From: Zantedeschia hybrid cultivar
Taxonomy: Eukaryota > Streptophyta > Magnoliopsida > Alismatales > Araceae
DNA length: 64,000 nt
Direction: 5' to 3'
Assembly: GCA_030544215.1 (NCBI GenBank)
Contig: JARZZO010000014.1
Location: 16,588,234 to 16,652,233, forward strand
Notes under the pieces: generated by a model
Told to the model about the DNA's origin: nothing
What the model saw: only the letters and a program-made list of their open reading frames with translations
Databases searched by the model: none
Position numbers and translations under genes: made by a program
Shown: positions 1 to 12,879 of the stretch, one piece after another
Numbering within the stretch: the first letter of the stretch is position 1
Layout: every line of letters begins with the position of its first letter

Positions 1-1070
1 TCAAGAATATATGAATGTCTTTATATGAGCTTGCATACAAAAAAACAACTCAAGAATACATGAATATCTTTCTAAAGCTAAAAAAAATATCAACCTCAAG
101 AATACACGAGCTTGGAGTTTGCCTTCAAGTCTTTGAACCTTGTCGCACAAATGGTGGCAGGAAGTTGTCTCCAAACCGTCCTCTTTTGCAGTAGCCGCTT
201 GGGAGTATTTATAGGGGTGTGGGAGAATCCGATGGAGGGTCAAATGATCTGGTAGCACCCCTCACCGGATGGCTCTTCCTTCCAATTTTTTAAACTTTTT
301 TTTATTAGAGGGAGAGGGATAAATGTGTGTGTGTGTATATATATATGAGAGGGGGGGGGGGGGGGGGGGCATCCCGTGGCACCTCCCACCGGAACCTCTC
401 TCCCTCTTCTCTCTTTTTCTTTTTCTTTTTTCTTCCTTCTCTTTTCTTCTTCTTCTTCTTTTTCCCTTTTTATTCTAGAAATATCCCCCGATTAGATTGG
501 GTGGGGGGGGGGGGGGGATCCCGTGGCACCTCCCACCGAAACCTCTCTCCCTCTTCTCTCTTTTTCTTTTTCTTTTTTCTTCCTTCTCTTTTCTTCTTCT
601 TCTTCTTTTTCCCTTTTTATTCTAGAAATATCCCCCGATTAGATTGGGTGGGGGGGGGTTCTGTCCGGTGGCACCCCCCCTCCCCACTGCAACTCTCCTC
701 TCTCTCTCTTCTCTTTCTTCTCTCTCTTGTTCTTTCTCTTTATTTTCTTCTCTTGTTTCTTTCTTTTACTTTTAGGTTCTAAAAATAACCCCCACCTTTC
801 CGAGGGGTAGGCAAGAAACTAGTGGGGGTTTCTTACTCCTCTCTCTTGTTCTTTCTCTCTCTTCTCCCTTCCTTCCTTTTTTGTTTTGATTTTTGTTCTC
901 AATAATGCCCCCCACATCTAGTGGGGGGTTCTCTTCCTAATGAGATGAGTGGAAACCAGTTTTTGTGTGTGTGTGGGGGGGGGGGGGGGACCCCCATCGG
1001 AACCCCCTCTCTCTTTTCCTTTTCTTTCTTTCTTCTCTTTTTTATCTGTATGAGCATAGTAATGGAGCAG
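1..1070. repeat. CT-rich, G-run-bounded tandem repeats; probable decayed LTR fragment
   Basis: A block starting CCCGTGGCACCTCCCACCGG and followed by a long C/T tract and a G run occurs at about 370-508, again at about 518-656, and in degenerate form near 665-780 and 965-1045, so the period is about 147 bp. On the minus strand a TATAAATA-type box lies near 210-220. The order TATA box, CACCGG-containing GC block, CT tract matches part of the LTRs at 29110 and 54867. I infer a diverged LTR piece of a related family cut by the left window edge. No gene is visible here. Confidence 0.45.
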
Positions 1071-1254
1071 TGAGCTTTTGGTGTCTTCCCTTGCAGCTTA
1101 TAGAGGAGGAGGTAGGTGAGAGACTCCCAAAATTCTCAACATGGGACACCTCTCAGATTGAGGCGGTTATGCCAGATGTACTTGGTGGCTGTGCTCTAAT
1201 GGGTTGAGCACTATGCAGCTTGCCCTCCACCACACAGCCCACAGGCTACCATGG

Positions 1255-1425
1255 AACAGAATTAGCCGATCCCGATCCGGCCGGAATCGGCCGATCCTAG
1301 CCATATTCAGATCGAGATCGGCGAGTCCCGATCCAGCCGGAATCAGCCGATTCCGGCCAATCCTATAGACTGATTCGGATCTAGATTGGTGGGTCCCGAT
1401 CCGGCTTCCCAATCCATGCCGGAAT
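1255..1425. repeat. GC-rich GATCCGGCCG-type repeat patch, hAT-subterminal-like
   Basis: Variants of CCGATCCCGATCCGGCCGG recur in both orientations over about 160 bp. The same motif class fills the subterminal regions of the intact hAT element at 49746-53815, which suggests a fragment or miniature derivative of a related hAT element. I found no convincing 8-bp target duplication or clean inverted ends, so the boundaries are approximate. The rest of 1071-1866 shows no coding exon I can support; it is probably the downstream intron of the minus-strand gene. Confidence 0.4.
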
Positions 1426-1866
1426 TCCTTGCAAGCTACTGACTTCACAGGTGGACCGACTTGGTCCAGCACGGTGGCCAGGCTCACCAAACTTCTGGGC
1501 CATGTACAGTTGTGTTGTTCATGGGCTGGAGCTACAAGAACCGGCCTATCCTGGATGACTGCATGGTCCAGCAATACCCTCCACTTGTCGTGTATCAAAC
1601 TGATTGTGGTCGGCCCTACCAGCACTTCAAACCCAATACTTTATAGGTAACATCACTATACATTGACTTACATAATGAAGGAATACTGGCTTGGGGCTTG
1701 GTTGCAATGGGAAAAATACGTGCTACTGGACAAAATTATTATATCCTAGCAGAACCAATAGATAAGTATATTAGCAAACAGCTGCACTGCCATAACAAGG
1801 CTACCCATTTGCAATGTGCACATGTACTGACCAACGAGAACATAAATGTATAAAATACAAGCATAC

Positions 1867-4800
1867 CAGAGTCCCAGAGATGTCGAGCTTCTTCAACAAA
1901 AAGCCCCTATATTCGGAAAAAGCATCATCAGCAAGGCACGTCTCACGTAAGCTCAAGCTTTTCAACATGAATAGACATCTCATTAGTTGCGTCATGTGCA
2001 TAGCTTTAATGCCTGTAAAAGAAGAACAGTTACATACTTACATATAAGAAATGCAAATCAAATTTTGAAATATGTGTTATGCATAGACTTGTGAGTTGTT
2101 ATTGCCAAATGGCATCTCCATCATACACAAGCTCTCGCGCTTCAACACTTAATTGTTTGTAAAATCTATCAGGCTAGAGCAAATTAGGATCGACACTTTA
2201 ATTCAATCAGTCAACCCTCAACCACCCAGTTGAGCAAGTTCTCTCGCCCTTGAATTTGTCAAGACAGTTATCTAATGTAATGCAAGTAATTGCAGATAAC
2301 TGTAGACCAAATTATGTGACTGTTTATACAAGGCAGGAAACCTAAAAACATAAAATAAATTATTGATCAGATGGTCAGCAAGAATTTTTCCCTCAAAAAG
2401 CATTAAGTGAGCTTACCTTTACATCCATCCAAATGAAGCTCTTGGAGTCTAAAGGCAATAGTGTTTGAATATTCATAACTGTGAAAAACCCCAAGAGATG
2501 TATTTGGAAACTCTTTTTCAGAACACAACACTAGAATTGAATTCATCGCAAAAGCAGTATAAGATACAATTATTGATTGAATATTGATACATTCCTGCAT
2601 AAGCCTGGATATCCCAACATCTGTTACTGTTGTACACCCTTTAAGATTCAGGTAGCACAAGGAACCAGAGAGTGCAGATATCTTTAAGAGGTCGGAATCT
2701 GAAATGAAAATAGAAAATAAACGAGTGTTCATTCCCGCATTCATTCACAAAACAACTATCACAGAAGAAAAGCAGCACATCTGATCGACACGTAACAATT
2801 ACAATCCTATTTGAAGATGCTATGGACTGTAAGCATCGAGACATAACATGTGAACAAATATCGAAGGCAGCTGAGACAGAGAAGTATGAGACCACTAATT
2901 TCTGAAGATAAACAGAAAAAGGTGCACCATATGTACATGTGGTGAGAAATTTCCAGGCATAATTTGATATCATTTTGCATCTTACCATCAAGATCAGTTC
3001 GGCCTTCTAGTGTCAATTTTGCAATATTAGATACCACTGATTGATGCTGCAATGTCGCATATGGTGAACCATCCAAAGCTTGATATTCTTCAGAACTTTC
3101 TGAGAAGATTGATACTTGAGTAGGTATGACAGGGCTAACATCCACATTTAAGTCAATATCATTGATCAAAGGACAATTTTGTACGAGCGAAAGCAAGTCC
3201 TCTATTTTGAAGTGAGAGCAGTATGACAACTTCAATGTTTGAAGTGATGGGAATGATAGGCATAAAAATTTGATAAGAGCACCAAAATGCAACTTTGGGC
3301 ATTTAGACATGTCAAGCTCTGATACAGCTTTGAAGGACAAAGTGGTTGGCAACTTTTTCAGTATATGATAATTAACTCCATGTTGATGACTATGCTCAAC
3401 CAAAGTCTGTATCATTTGTTTTCTATCTACACTCTCCATGTCACTTGGAAGAACAGCCAAGCATAGCAGATCCACCGTCAAATGCACACAGCCAGCAAGG
3501 TCTATCTTCTGACCACAAGAAAAACAAAAGTGGATAATGTTAATGAAGAGGCATAGAACATTTGATAGCTTTTCACTAGATATTAGAAAAGCAAACATGA
3601 ATAAGAATATAGTAGACATCAGGTTGAACATGATGTAAATGAACAGCCAATGAGTAATGACCATCAAAGACAATGTCTTTGGTAGGACAAGTCAAAGAAA
3701 GAGTATATGCAAGTTTCCACACTGTTATTCAGCAAGCCCCCCAAAAAAAAGGTCCTGAACATTGACTCTGTCATGGAAAGTGCAAGATAAGAAAGGCAAA
3801 GTTTGATTTTTCAATCAGACAAAGACAGCAGAATTTACCATAAAAAGGTTAAAAATCTATTACATATGCAATCAAAAGAAACATACGAAGGCATTTACTT
3901 TTTCCTCTTTTGTCTGGGACTTAAGATAAAGTCGAAGTCACTAGATAACCACCCTTCACATGTTTATTGAACGAGGACTTTGAAGAAAGTTCAATATTTT
4001 TGGACTACTCAATACATATTGCTCTAACATGTTATGTTTCTCCCATGACCACAACTTATTGAATCTCCGACTCTGTGTCCATCTCACTGTCTTTCATCAT
4101 GGAAGGTTCACATCAGTTTTCATCTTATACAGCTTGGAATACAGATAATCTCTGCCAATATATAGTGAACTCTATACTCTTTGCCAATATATAGTGAACT
4201 CTTGTTCTTACAAATGTTGAAGTACATGGGCATGATTCAGTAATGCCTACAACCTAGATTTCACCTTTTTCAATGACCAAAATCAGGAACTGCAAAAGTG
4301 GCAATGGTCTTAGTAAATCCATTCTCCATGTACGAGACTAGTCTCCAAAGAGCAACTATGCATACAAAGTCTTCAATCACGAAACCTTTTTCAGCATGTT
4401 CTACTATGACAAGTTTATGGTAACCTTTGGCCAAATAAAAAACCTCTGAGAGAAAGTTATATAGCTACGTATGGCACCAGTGAATTACTTGCATGCAGGT
4501 AACAAAGAGAAAAATAAGCTTAAACTATACCTCAGAGTATTTTGTTAGACGAATCTTCATGTTGGAGTCATTATCTGTCGTAGCACTGGGTAATTTAGCT
4601 GGAAAGTTTTTCATTACATCCAATATGGCATTAATGCTCTCATTCGCAATACTGGAAAAATAACAGCTCCTTCTCTTCCCTGAAAGGTTTCAAGAAAGCT
4701 GATGACTTGTTTGAAAGGTTCAACTTTTAGAACCTTCTAACAAAGACAAGCCTACCTGCACAATATCCCAGAGGCAAAAGAAGAACATGTACCTGTCAAA

Positions 4801-7800
4801 TGCAACAGTCGAATGATTATCCAAAAAACATTCCGACGATTCTAGAGGCAAGCAAAGACAGGATATTGATCCCATTAATCGTGAAAAACATGAGCAAGGA
4901 TCGGCCTTCTCAAGAAGAAAAATTACTGGGTGATTTCATTGTTAAGAATACATTATGTAGCATCAGCTTTTACCTTCTTAAGGATGCTGCTATAATTTTT
5001 CTCAGAATCACATAACCATTTAGAGGATTGTCCGTTGCTGGTAATCCAAAGTAGAAGTGCCTCACAGAGTTGTTTTTCACTGTCAATGACTACAAATGAA
5101 GTGAACATTCTCGTGTTCTAAAATCAATAGGAAGTCTACTATAACAAGAGACCAACCTGTAAACAGTCAGATCAGGATGTTCTAGGCAGGAGCATAGTAG
5201 GTCATATGGAACATCAACAAATGAGCTACAGGTTATCACCCATACCTGTAGAATACCCACAAGAATTTGCAAATATTAATATGCTATTTTATAGAGCAGG
5301 ATAGAAAAGAAAGGAATTGCACCCTTTACTGGTTTTCTGATGAGGTAAGGATGTATCAGCAACAATGTCATACCCTCACCCAAATCCCACAGGAAAAAAG
5401 AATTGCTACCTTTGCAGAAGCAGACAGGAAATGGGCACAAAACACCAAGAGTCATAATAGGCACATGAATAATGTTGCCACCATATGCAAATACAAATGC
5501 TAATGTCTTAGAATCGCTTTTCTCGTCTTTAAGCAGATGGACACGTGGTCATGTATCATGCAAATCTAGGAAGCTCCCAAAAATTCTTAAAATTAAGACA
5601 ACCTAATTCGAGAATTATAGGAACATACGCAAAAAGAATAGTTAGTCAAGTAAAGCATGGTCCATGGTGATTTTGGACAAAAATTTGACTCAGAGGAAGA
5701 CAAGATCTTTGACTCATTGGAATAGAAGGATTTACTCCATCTCATTCTGATCACTTGCATTTGTGAAAAATAAACATTGTCATTTTTTGCCTTTTTCATA
5801 TCTTAGCATTTCTCGGCGCCGCTTCTTTTATCATCTAGTTCACATGTTGGATGAATGCTGCCCATGACATCAATCATAAGACTTATTGACATTCCAATCG
5901 ACATCAACATCAAGACCAATTTCATGGCAATTTCTGATTGACAACCCTGCCTAGTTTCAACACTTATTTGTCGGCCAAATTCTCAAGGATCCACCGGTAA
6001 TATTGATGTGAAACAATAAAACATTACCAATTAACATTGTATAAGAATAATGAAAAATTATCTCCATCATGATTTTAATTATTTTCATTCCTCCCCTGTT
6101 TAGATCCTCTAAAATACCATTATTTATTAACACATGATCCATTGCAATTCATTCTTATTTAAGAGGATAGAAGAACTTATCTTATTAAAAAGCATTCAAG
6201 TTGAGATGGAAACATGTGGTAAAACAGGAAACATAACAGGCTCATTGGGTGTCCTCCATCTTTCATACCTTCCTTATTTATCACTTATTTTATTTCTTTT
6301 GAAAGTGGATAGCAGCACAAATGTATTAAATAAAAACAGTGAACTTATAGTAAATTTACTCCTGCACTCTCTAAACTTCCTATGTAAATATTTTTGTTGG
6401 GATATGTCTCACATTCAGAAGGTGTCTCAGGTTTGGAGTAGTTACAGGAAGTTTTCCTCTGGCACTGGATTTGGTAGGCTACCCCAATTGGGGGGTTGCA
6501 CAACCCCCCCAAGAGAAGGGAGCGTCGACACCAGGACAGGGGGTGTCAATAGCCTGGGCATCGCTGCAGCAGCACCGGGGGGTGTCGACACCACCTGATC
6601 AGGGTGTCGACACCCTGGGCACTGGGTGGTCTGGACACCACTGATCAGGGTGCCGACACCACCCCGATGCACATGGATGCAGGGGTGTTTCGGGCATTGT
6701 TTTTGGGGGGTTATTTACATTGTAATCTCGGCAAACGTGCCCTGTAAGTTGGAAAACAACAGGAGATGTGGCTGGAGATCCTTCTAACGCTGCGTGCTTG
6801 TACTTGCGTTCTTGGAGAATAATAGTCACGATGACAATGATGCCCAATGATCAATACCTGGCTAATCACGTTACCCACTCAAGAAATTAGTGGACATAAT
6901 CAAAATGACAGTCACAATCAAAAAGGTTTCTTAGAAAACAAGGGAAAATGAGCAAGTAATGTGATTGCTTGACTAATTGCATAACAAAAATCATAATGTG
7001 ATTGCTTGACTAATTTCATAACAAAAAATCATGTACCTACAAAGTTTTTAGCAAGATAAGCAGTGCATGTCTCTGAAATAAAACTGATGCCTGCAAAGTT
7101 CAAACAAGCATATTCAACATGTATTATGAATGTAGCCTTCTAAAACAATGCATTGTAAATGTTATAACAATATATTTAGTGTGGCAAAAGTCAGGAAATG
7201 GAAAAAGCTGTTTACCATGCCCTGAGCTATGGGTCCAGATCTCTATTACTGTATCTAATGATATTCCAAGGGAATGCACTGCTCCAACAGAGCTAAGCTT
7301 TTGGAACCAAGTCTTGCATTCTGACAAAAGAACCTCCACTCCAAAAAATAAAGAACCCTGAAGATGGTGAAATACAATATTCTGACTATGCACATACTTT
7401 ATTTGATGCCAAATAACAAAAATAATCATGAGCTTAAAGTCTTGATGCAAAAGTATTAGAAATCTTAGTAATCTAGATGGCTAATGTTTTCCTGTAAAAG
7501 TGGTGTAGAACAGGAAGCTATCTCAAGTGCATGGTCACATAACATATTAAGAACATAGCAATACATTAAGCTTTACTGTAAAAGTGGTCCTTTTTGGTTT
7601 GCCTTTTGGCCATTTTGTTAGCTGATTGGTACATTTGTTCATCACTTTTTCTTATTAATATAATTGTGGTACTATCCACCTTCAAAAAAGAACACAGCAA
7701 TACATCCCAGTGTGCACATCAGCAAATATGTAGGTACTTTGTTTGGACGATAATTCTGACTTTGGCAACGTGACAGAGAAAATTGCATACACTAGATAAA

Positions 7801-9265
7801 GGGGTGGGAAAGCACAGCATGATTGTGCATATGGGTGGCAATAAGACAAACTAAGCTTTCACATGCCTGAGCTTGGCTCAGCCCAAAAATTTCAAGCTCA
7901 AGCTCAAGCTCGAGCCTGAACCTATTTCGAGCTCATTTTATGGGCTCGAGCTTGGCTCAGTACAAAAATTCCAGATCTGGCTTGAATCACTTCATTAAGC
8001 CAACTCGTACACGAATCAAGCCAGATCATTGGACATTGGTTGGTGTGCACATTGAAAATCTATACGGACTAAAAACACCCCACTTTTCAGAATACCTGGT
8101 GTGGGACTAAAATGTCCCGACCCAGGGCATGTGCCTGGGCCCTTGAGTGTGTGGGCAGTGTGTGCCATGCATGAACCGCCTGCCTGTGCGGGACATGTGC
8201 TCCGCATGTGGGCACTTTGTGGACAGGACTTTAGTCCCACGTCGGAATTCTTAAAGCTATTTTCCTCATCGCATTCCATGGCAGTTTCTTGACAGGTAAC
8301 TTGTGAGGTTCTGCAGTGTTGCTGAGTGTGGTAGTGTTTAAACTTACATGACAGTATATGCAAGTGCACACTTCTAGGGAGTATTTGTACTTATTTTGAA
8401 TTTGAGCTAGCTCGCAAGCGACTGACCCAACCTTAATGAAACTCGGGCCCGACTCATTTAATCAAACGAGCTTGGCTACAGGCTTGGGCTTGACCTGTTT
8501 GATTAAACGAGCTGCGCTTTTCTTGAGCGAGAGTGAGCAGCTCGGCTCATCGCCAGCCTTATTTATGGGTAAGTATGCAGACTGACAACGGATTTTGGAT
8601 GGAAGACACTGCTTATTTCGTTGGATTGTTGAAACTCCAATGCAAGACGTCAAGAACTCTCATACAGTAGCATCTTAATGCATTTCAGGAAAGCAGCAAG
8701 AAATTTCAAAAACGCATCCCTTGCCTCGAGAAGAAAGATAAAATTTTCAGGTTCAACATCCACGGGGCAGCCGCAAATGCATTGCAGAACACTGACGACC
8801 GCTCTGAGGTTGCATTGGATGGGAACATGGCTGAAACCTGATTCACTGGAGCGAGAAACAGATGGTCACGATCTTATCCATTCCACAACCAAAGATTCAA
8901 AAGTACCGACTACGAAGTGATGATGCCAACGATATCTTACCAAAATCCAAAAATCAGACAGACGAGTTCTCAATAACAGCCAGGTACCATATTACTTTTT
9001 ACACTGAACCCTACCTGAAGCTCCCACCGAGGAGGCTGCGGAAGTAGGAAGACTCCTGAACAAGCCTGCTCCGGCTCGCGCGCACTCTGACCACGGGGGA
9101 ACGGAGGATCCGAGGAACATCCCAGCTGCCAATTTCGGAGGTCGAGATGGTGATCTCCTTCAGATCTTGCTCCTCTTCCTCCCCGTGCGCACAGCTCTCC
9201 GCCGCAGCATCCGACGGGGCGGTGAGCACCAGGACCACGATGTCTTCCTCGGCGCCGGACGCCAT
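1867..9265 (-). CDS. FBL11: FBL11-like BTB/POZ and leucine-rich-repeat protein, 11 exons, 3' end off the window
   Basis: Probable ubiquitin-ligase substrate adaptor resembling Arabidopsis BTB/POZ domain-containing protein FBL11. Exons read on the minus strand: 9265-9015, 8845-8725, 7357-7216, 7090-7041, 5245-5157, 5079-4974, 4792-4756, 4679-4531, 3508-2986, 2698-2417, 2012-1867. All phases agree and together give 632 codons, against about 900 residues expected for the family, so the last exons lie further left. Exons 1-2 hold the BTB fold (RVRASRSRLVQESSYFRSLL), exons 3-8 the following helical region (FISETCTAYLAKNF, HPDLTVYR), and exons 9-11 leucine-rich repeats (LCYLNLKGCTTVTDVG, LKSLSLRETCLADDA). 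The start is the ATG before ASGAEED; an upstream in-frame ATG falls in a GA-repeat leader. Intron 2 appears to use a GC donor (GAG|GCAAGG). The recognition is by family memory, not by a search. Confidence 0.85.
6460..6720. repeat. GTGTCGACAC palindrome cluster in an FBL11 intron
   Basis: Within intron 4 of the FBL11-like gene the palindromic core GTGTCGACAC and variants recur about five times together with CCTGATCAGGG-like palindromes. The stretch is far more GC-rich than the AT-rich intron around it. It could be the remnant of a short transposon or a local expansion. I found no flanking target duplication and no coding frame with recognisable similarity. Confidence 0.5.
7832..8565. repeat. 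GAGCTCGAG/AAGCTCGAGC-rich interspersed repeat, probable non-autonomous hAT
   Basis: Both ends of this intron 2 segment are built of GAGCTTGGCTC, CAAGCTCAAGCTC and AGCTCGGCTC motifs, and the outermost bases are roughly inverted (GGGTGGCAATAAG on the left; the complement of CTCATCGCCAGCC on the right). This matches a common plant hAT-derived repeat type. The middle part (8040-8400) is unlike the ends and may be unrelated sequence. I could not identify a target duplication. Confidence 0.45.
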
Positions 9266-9330
9266 GGCCGGAAAAGAACCAGCTCTCTCTCTCTCTCTCT
9301 CTTTCTCTCTCCCCCCCTGCGAGGAAGGGG
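9266..9330 (-). promoter_or_regulatory. GA/CT-repeat 5' leader of the FBL11-like gene
   Basis: Just upstream of the minus-strand start codon is a run of alternating CT on the plus strand (9283-9316), that is a GA repeat in the transcript leader. Such GAGA tracts are typical of plant 5' UTRs and are bound by BPC/GAGA-binding proteins. The role here is inferred. Confidence 0.4.
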
Positions 9331-9504
9331 GTAACGGCACTAGGGTTCACCCGTTCACAATTCACGACGACTCGTCCGAGTCGACCAGACGTGGCCTGCC
9401 GAATCGCTGGCCCGTCCGCGGGAAGAGATCAAAATGACGATAAGCTGAGCATTGTCGTCAAGTATTTCACTTCCTGCAAGCTACTACTGACCGAGGTATT
9501 TAAA

Positions 9505-9915
9505 CTCTCCTGATTGTATTGTTTATTTTCCTTTTTAGTATTTTCCATGTTTATTTGAATTTTTTTCTTTTTCAGATAACCTGTTTCAAAGACGTAGAAA
9601 TTGTTCTCTGTTTTTTAGAGAATTCATCGAGGATCTTGAGATTACGAGAGATAACAAAATGCATGTAAAGATTGAACTAATTAATTCTGGAGATTATGTT
9701 TTAAATGTGATAACCCTCCTGATTTTACTGTTCATTTCACTTTCTAGTTTTTTTTTCATATTTATTTGACAAATTTTCTATTTCGGATAACCTTTTCAAA
9801 AACCTGAATAAATTCTTCTCTGCTTTTAGACATTTCATCGAGGAATTTGAGATTACAAGAGATGAGAAATAAATGCAAGGATTGAAGTGATTTATTTTTT
9901 ATATTATGTTTTAAA
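9505..9915. repeat. Diverged direct duplication, about 200 bp period, intergenic
   Basis: The segment at about 9505-9710 recurs at about 9712-9915, sharing a C(C)TGATT start, a CATTTATTTGA-like stretch, TTCATCGAGGA, TTTGAGATTAC, and the ending ATTATGTTTTAAATGTGATAA. The copies differ at many sites, so the duplication is old. No coding capacity is visible. Confidence 0.6.
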
Positions 9916-10214
9916 TGTGATAATTTTTTAAATAATGTAATTAAAATTTTATCCAAAGTTATCTTACTTCATTATTTGTGAAAAATGAGATGATCACCTG
10001 GACTTTGAAAATGATACGATTTCATAATATTTGTCGCACTTTAAAGGACAAGTTTGTCATTACGATTATTTGCATGCGTGGGCTTTGCACGATAATGGTT
10101 TTGTCTCCTAAAACTTATAAGGACATTAATTTTTCGGGTCTAAGAGAACTTAGTCCTTCTTGGATATCTATGACATCTATTTTTTAGATGTTTACTTTTA
10201 TTCTTAGTCTTGCA

Positions 10215-10535
10215 AAATCATTGAAGTTATTAGATCATTTAATTCAAAATCTTAAGACAATGAGTGGAATAGACACCATCTATATTAAGTATTATTTCTT
10301 TTGTACTTTTTTTAATGTAGGTCTATTTTAACACACTCCCTCATGTGTAAGTCATTTTTAAGTTATGTCATGTGAACCACAAATACAAGATATTCGGCGC
10401 AGTTCACAACTATAGGCTCTACTATTATATTGAAGTTATTAGGTCATCTAACTCAAAACCTTAAGATGATGAGTGGAGTAGACATCATCTATATTAAATA
10501 TTATTTTATTGTCTTTTTTTCGATGTGAGACTATT
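10215..10535. repeat. Direct repeats flanking about 100 bp, possible TRIM-like remnant
   Basis: Two similar segments (about 10223-10333 and 10431-10541) share GAAGTTATTAG, AATTCAAAATCTTAAG-like and AGACATCATCTATATTAA-like motifs, with an unrelated spacer between. The layout resembles a miniature LTR element, but I see no primer-binding site and no target duplication. From 10540 to 11374 there is only AT-rich intergenic DNA without a recognisable gene. Confidence 0.45.
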
Positions 10536-11383
10536 TTAACAGAGATAAAATAAAAACCTCTTCATTCTTTATTTCTTAATGATAATGTCATTCAATTATA
10601 ATCATCAAGAGTTTTTTTTTTTTCATATGAAGGCTTCTAAATATGAAAGAAGATTGAAGATATTTCCATTCTCTCTAAAACAACTTCTTGAAATTCTTGA
10701 AAGTTTTTCTTTGCTAAAAAAATTTATTGTAAATAAAAAATTAAGAATATATTTGTTGCAGCACTTGCACTGCAATGCTATTGTACAACAAGTGAGTACG
10801 ATCAGATGGTTACAGTAACAAGTGTTTTTCTTTTTAAAAATTTAAGAAGTAAAGACAATCCTAAGAGAGCCACCCATACCGTTTAATTTGATCAAAGATT
10901 GGTGAGATGAATGACTCCCTTAATTGCCCTACCCCTTGAGTTAAAAAAATGAAAAAAATAAACAATGGAATGGTCGGCCACCTGCCATGTAGTGTTGTAC
11001 TGCAAAAGGGTGCAACATGTATAACTTAAGTTACAAATTTAATGACTTCATGCCCTCTTTGATGGAGCGATAGGATAAAAAGAGGTTAATCATAAGGAGT
11101 AGGTTATCCTAGATTAAGACCCATTTTGCTTTGATATGCAATTATGCATCTACTCTCTTTTTTTTAATAAACTGGGTTATCTCAGGTTAACTCCCAAATT
11201 GAGAGGAGTTGGCATTAGTCAAAAGTGGGTTAAGGGGTCAAGTTAAGGTCAACTTAATATTAAATTAATATAGATGTGCATATTAAAGATTACATTAATA
11301 TTTAAGTTAAGTATTTACTTATTATATTATTATATGATTACTAAGTGTTATCTTACAACTAAGTGTTATATTATAATAATTTA

Positions 11384-12720
11384 GGGTTTTTTAGTTTTTA
11401 GTCCCTCTAAAATTTCATATTTAACTTTTAATCCCTATAACGTAGATAATTTCTTTTGCATCCACAAAAGTTGTTGCTTTGTAGAAAAAAGTCCCTTTCA
11501 GTCAAGAGACATTTGCCAAGTGAGAATATTCTCCAAAATATTTTTCTAACCACCATCAAATGTGACAGAATAGTTAAAATTATATTTTTGTCCTTTGTTG
11601 TCAATATATAGTCATTAATAGTTATTTTAGATTTTGATTCATACAAAAGTTCAAAATTATGAATAGGTCCGCTACAACTAAAAAACAACCATTGCAGCTG
11701 CTACAGTAGCTGCCACAATATGTACTTTCTAATCTCTCTCAACTCTCTACTCTTTTCTTTAGAATTTATCTCTCCTAATTATCGCTTGTTCTTAAAATGT
11801 AACAATTTATTATGGATTCATATATTTCTTTTGATTATAAATTTTTTCTCAACGAAAATTTCATTAGTTTTAAAACCGATGATTTTGAAATTGATGTTTT
11901 AAGTATATGTCAAATTTCAAAATCACTGAATTTAAGATGTTGATCAAATTATGCCATAGACTTAATTTTGTCAAAAATTTGACAACATTTTGATAGTATT
12001 TTAACATCAGTAAATGTTAACTTGCTTATAACAAAAAATTCATAACTAAAACCAGTCAATGTGAAGATACAACCAAACAACTTTTACAAATATGTCCATC
12101 CAGCTTCCATAGGCTGGTTAGTATAAAAAAAATGTGATACACAATGCATCAATCAAAATCCCATAAACTCTGAACTCAGTATGCATGTCTGTCAAGCAAT
12201 GTAAAACTTATCCACCAACATACCAAGAAATTAAAACAAAGAAGTCTATCAATCAATCGAATAACAAAAAAAACATCCATAAGATTGTTATGGCATCGCA
12301 TCTAAATAACAATCCGACTACGTCTTCGGCCTTCATGACTACCTCGACTCCGACCTCTCGTATATGGATTGGAGAAAGAAATTTAATTAATTCAGATTGT
12401 GACAGCTATTGTAGCAACTGTAATGACTGTTTTTTAACCGTAGCGGACTTACTTTTAATTTTAAATTTTTTTAGGGATCACAATCTAAAATAATTTTTAA
12501 TGACTATATCTTGACAATAAAAGACAAAAATGTCATTTTAACTATTTCGTCATATTTGACGGTGGTTAGAAGAATACTCTGGAGAATATTCTCACTTGGC
12601 AAATGTCTTTTGACTAGAAGAACTTTTTTCTATAAAGCAACAACTCAAAAGAAATTATCTAAGTTATAGGGATTAAAAGTTAAATATGAAATTTTAGAAA
12701 GACTAAAAGTTAAAAAAGTC
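11384..12720. mobile_element. Non-autonomous Mutator-like element with long inverted repeats
   Basis: The ends are inverted: left GGGTTTTTTAGTTTTTAGTC, right complement GACTTTTTTAACTTTTAGTC. Similarity continues inward for over 300 bp (for example GAGAATATTCTC next to CACTTGGCAAATGTC, and the CCACCATCAAATGT region with its inverted partner). A 9-bp duplication AATAATTTA lies at 11375-11383 and 12721-12729. Long TIRs with a 9-bp duplication are the signature of MULEs. The roughly 700-bp centre is AT-rich and shows no transposase frame, so the copy needs an enzyme from elsewhere. It sits between the divergent FBL11-like and HDA9 genes. Confidence 0.85.
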
Positions 12721-12879
12721 AATAATTTATTATATAAGCATTATATTATTATGTTATAATAATTAATCGTTTATAATATTATATTATAAAGATCCACTCA
12801 ACTAATTGATCTAACAACTGTACTGGTTCGTAAAACTCATAAAATTCTTTCTAACTCGAACTCAAGAAATTTGCCATAT

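Noticed and set aside
327..782. 151-codon plus-strand frame rich in F, L and S
   Set aside because: It is a translation of CT tracts and G runs that is repeated with the DNA repeat; no protein features.
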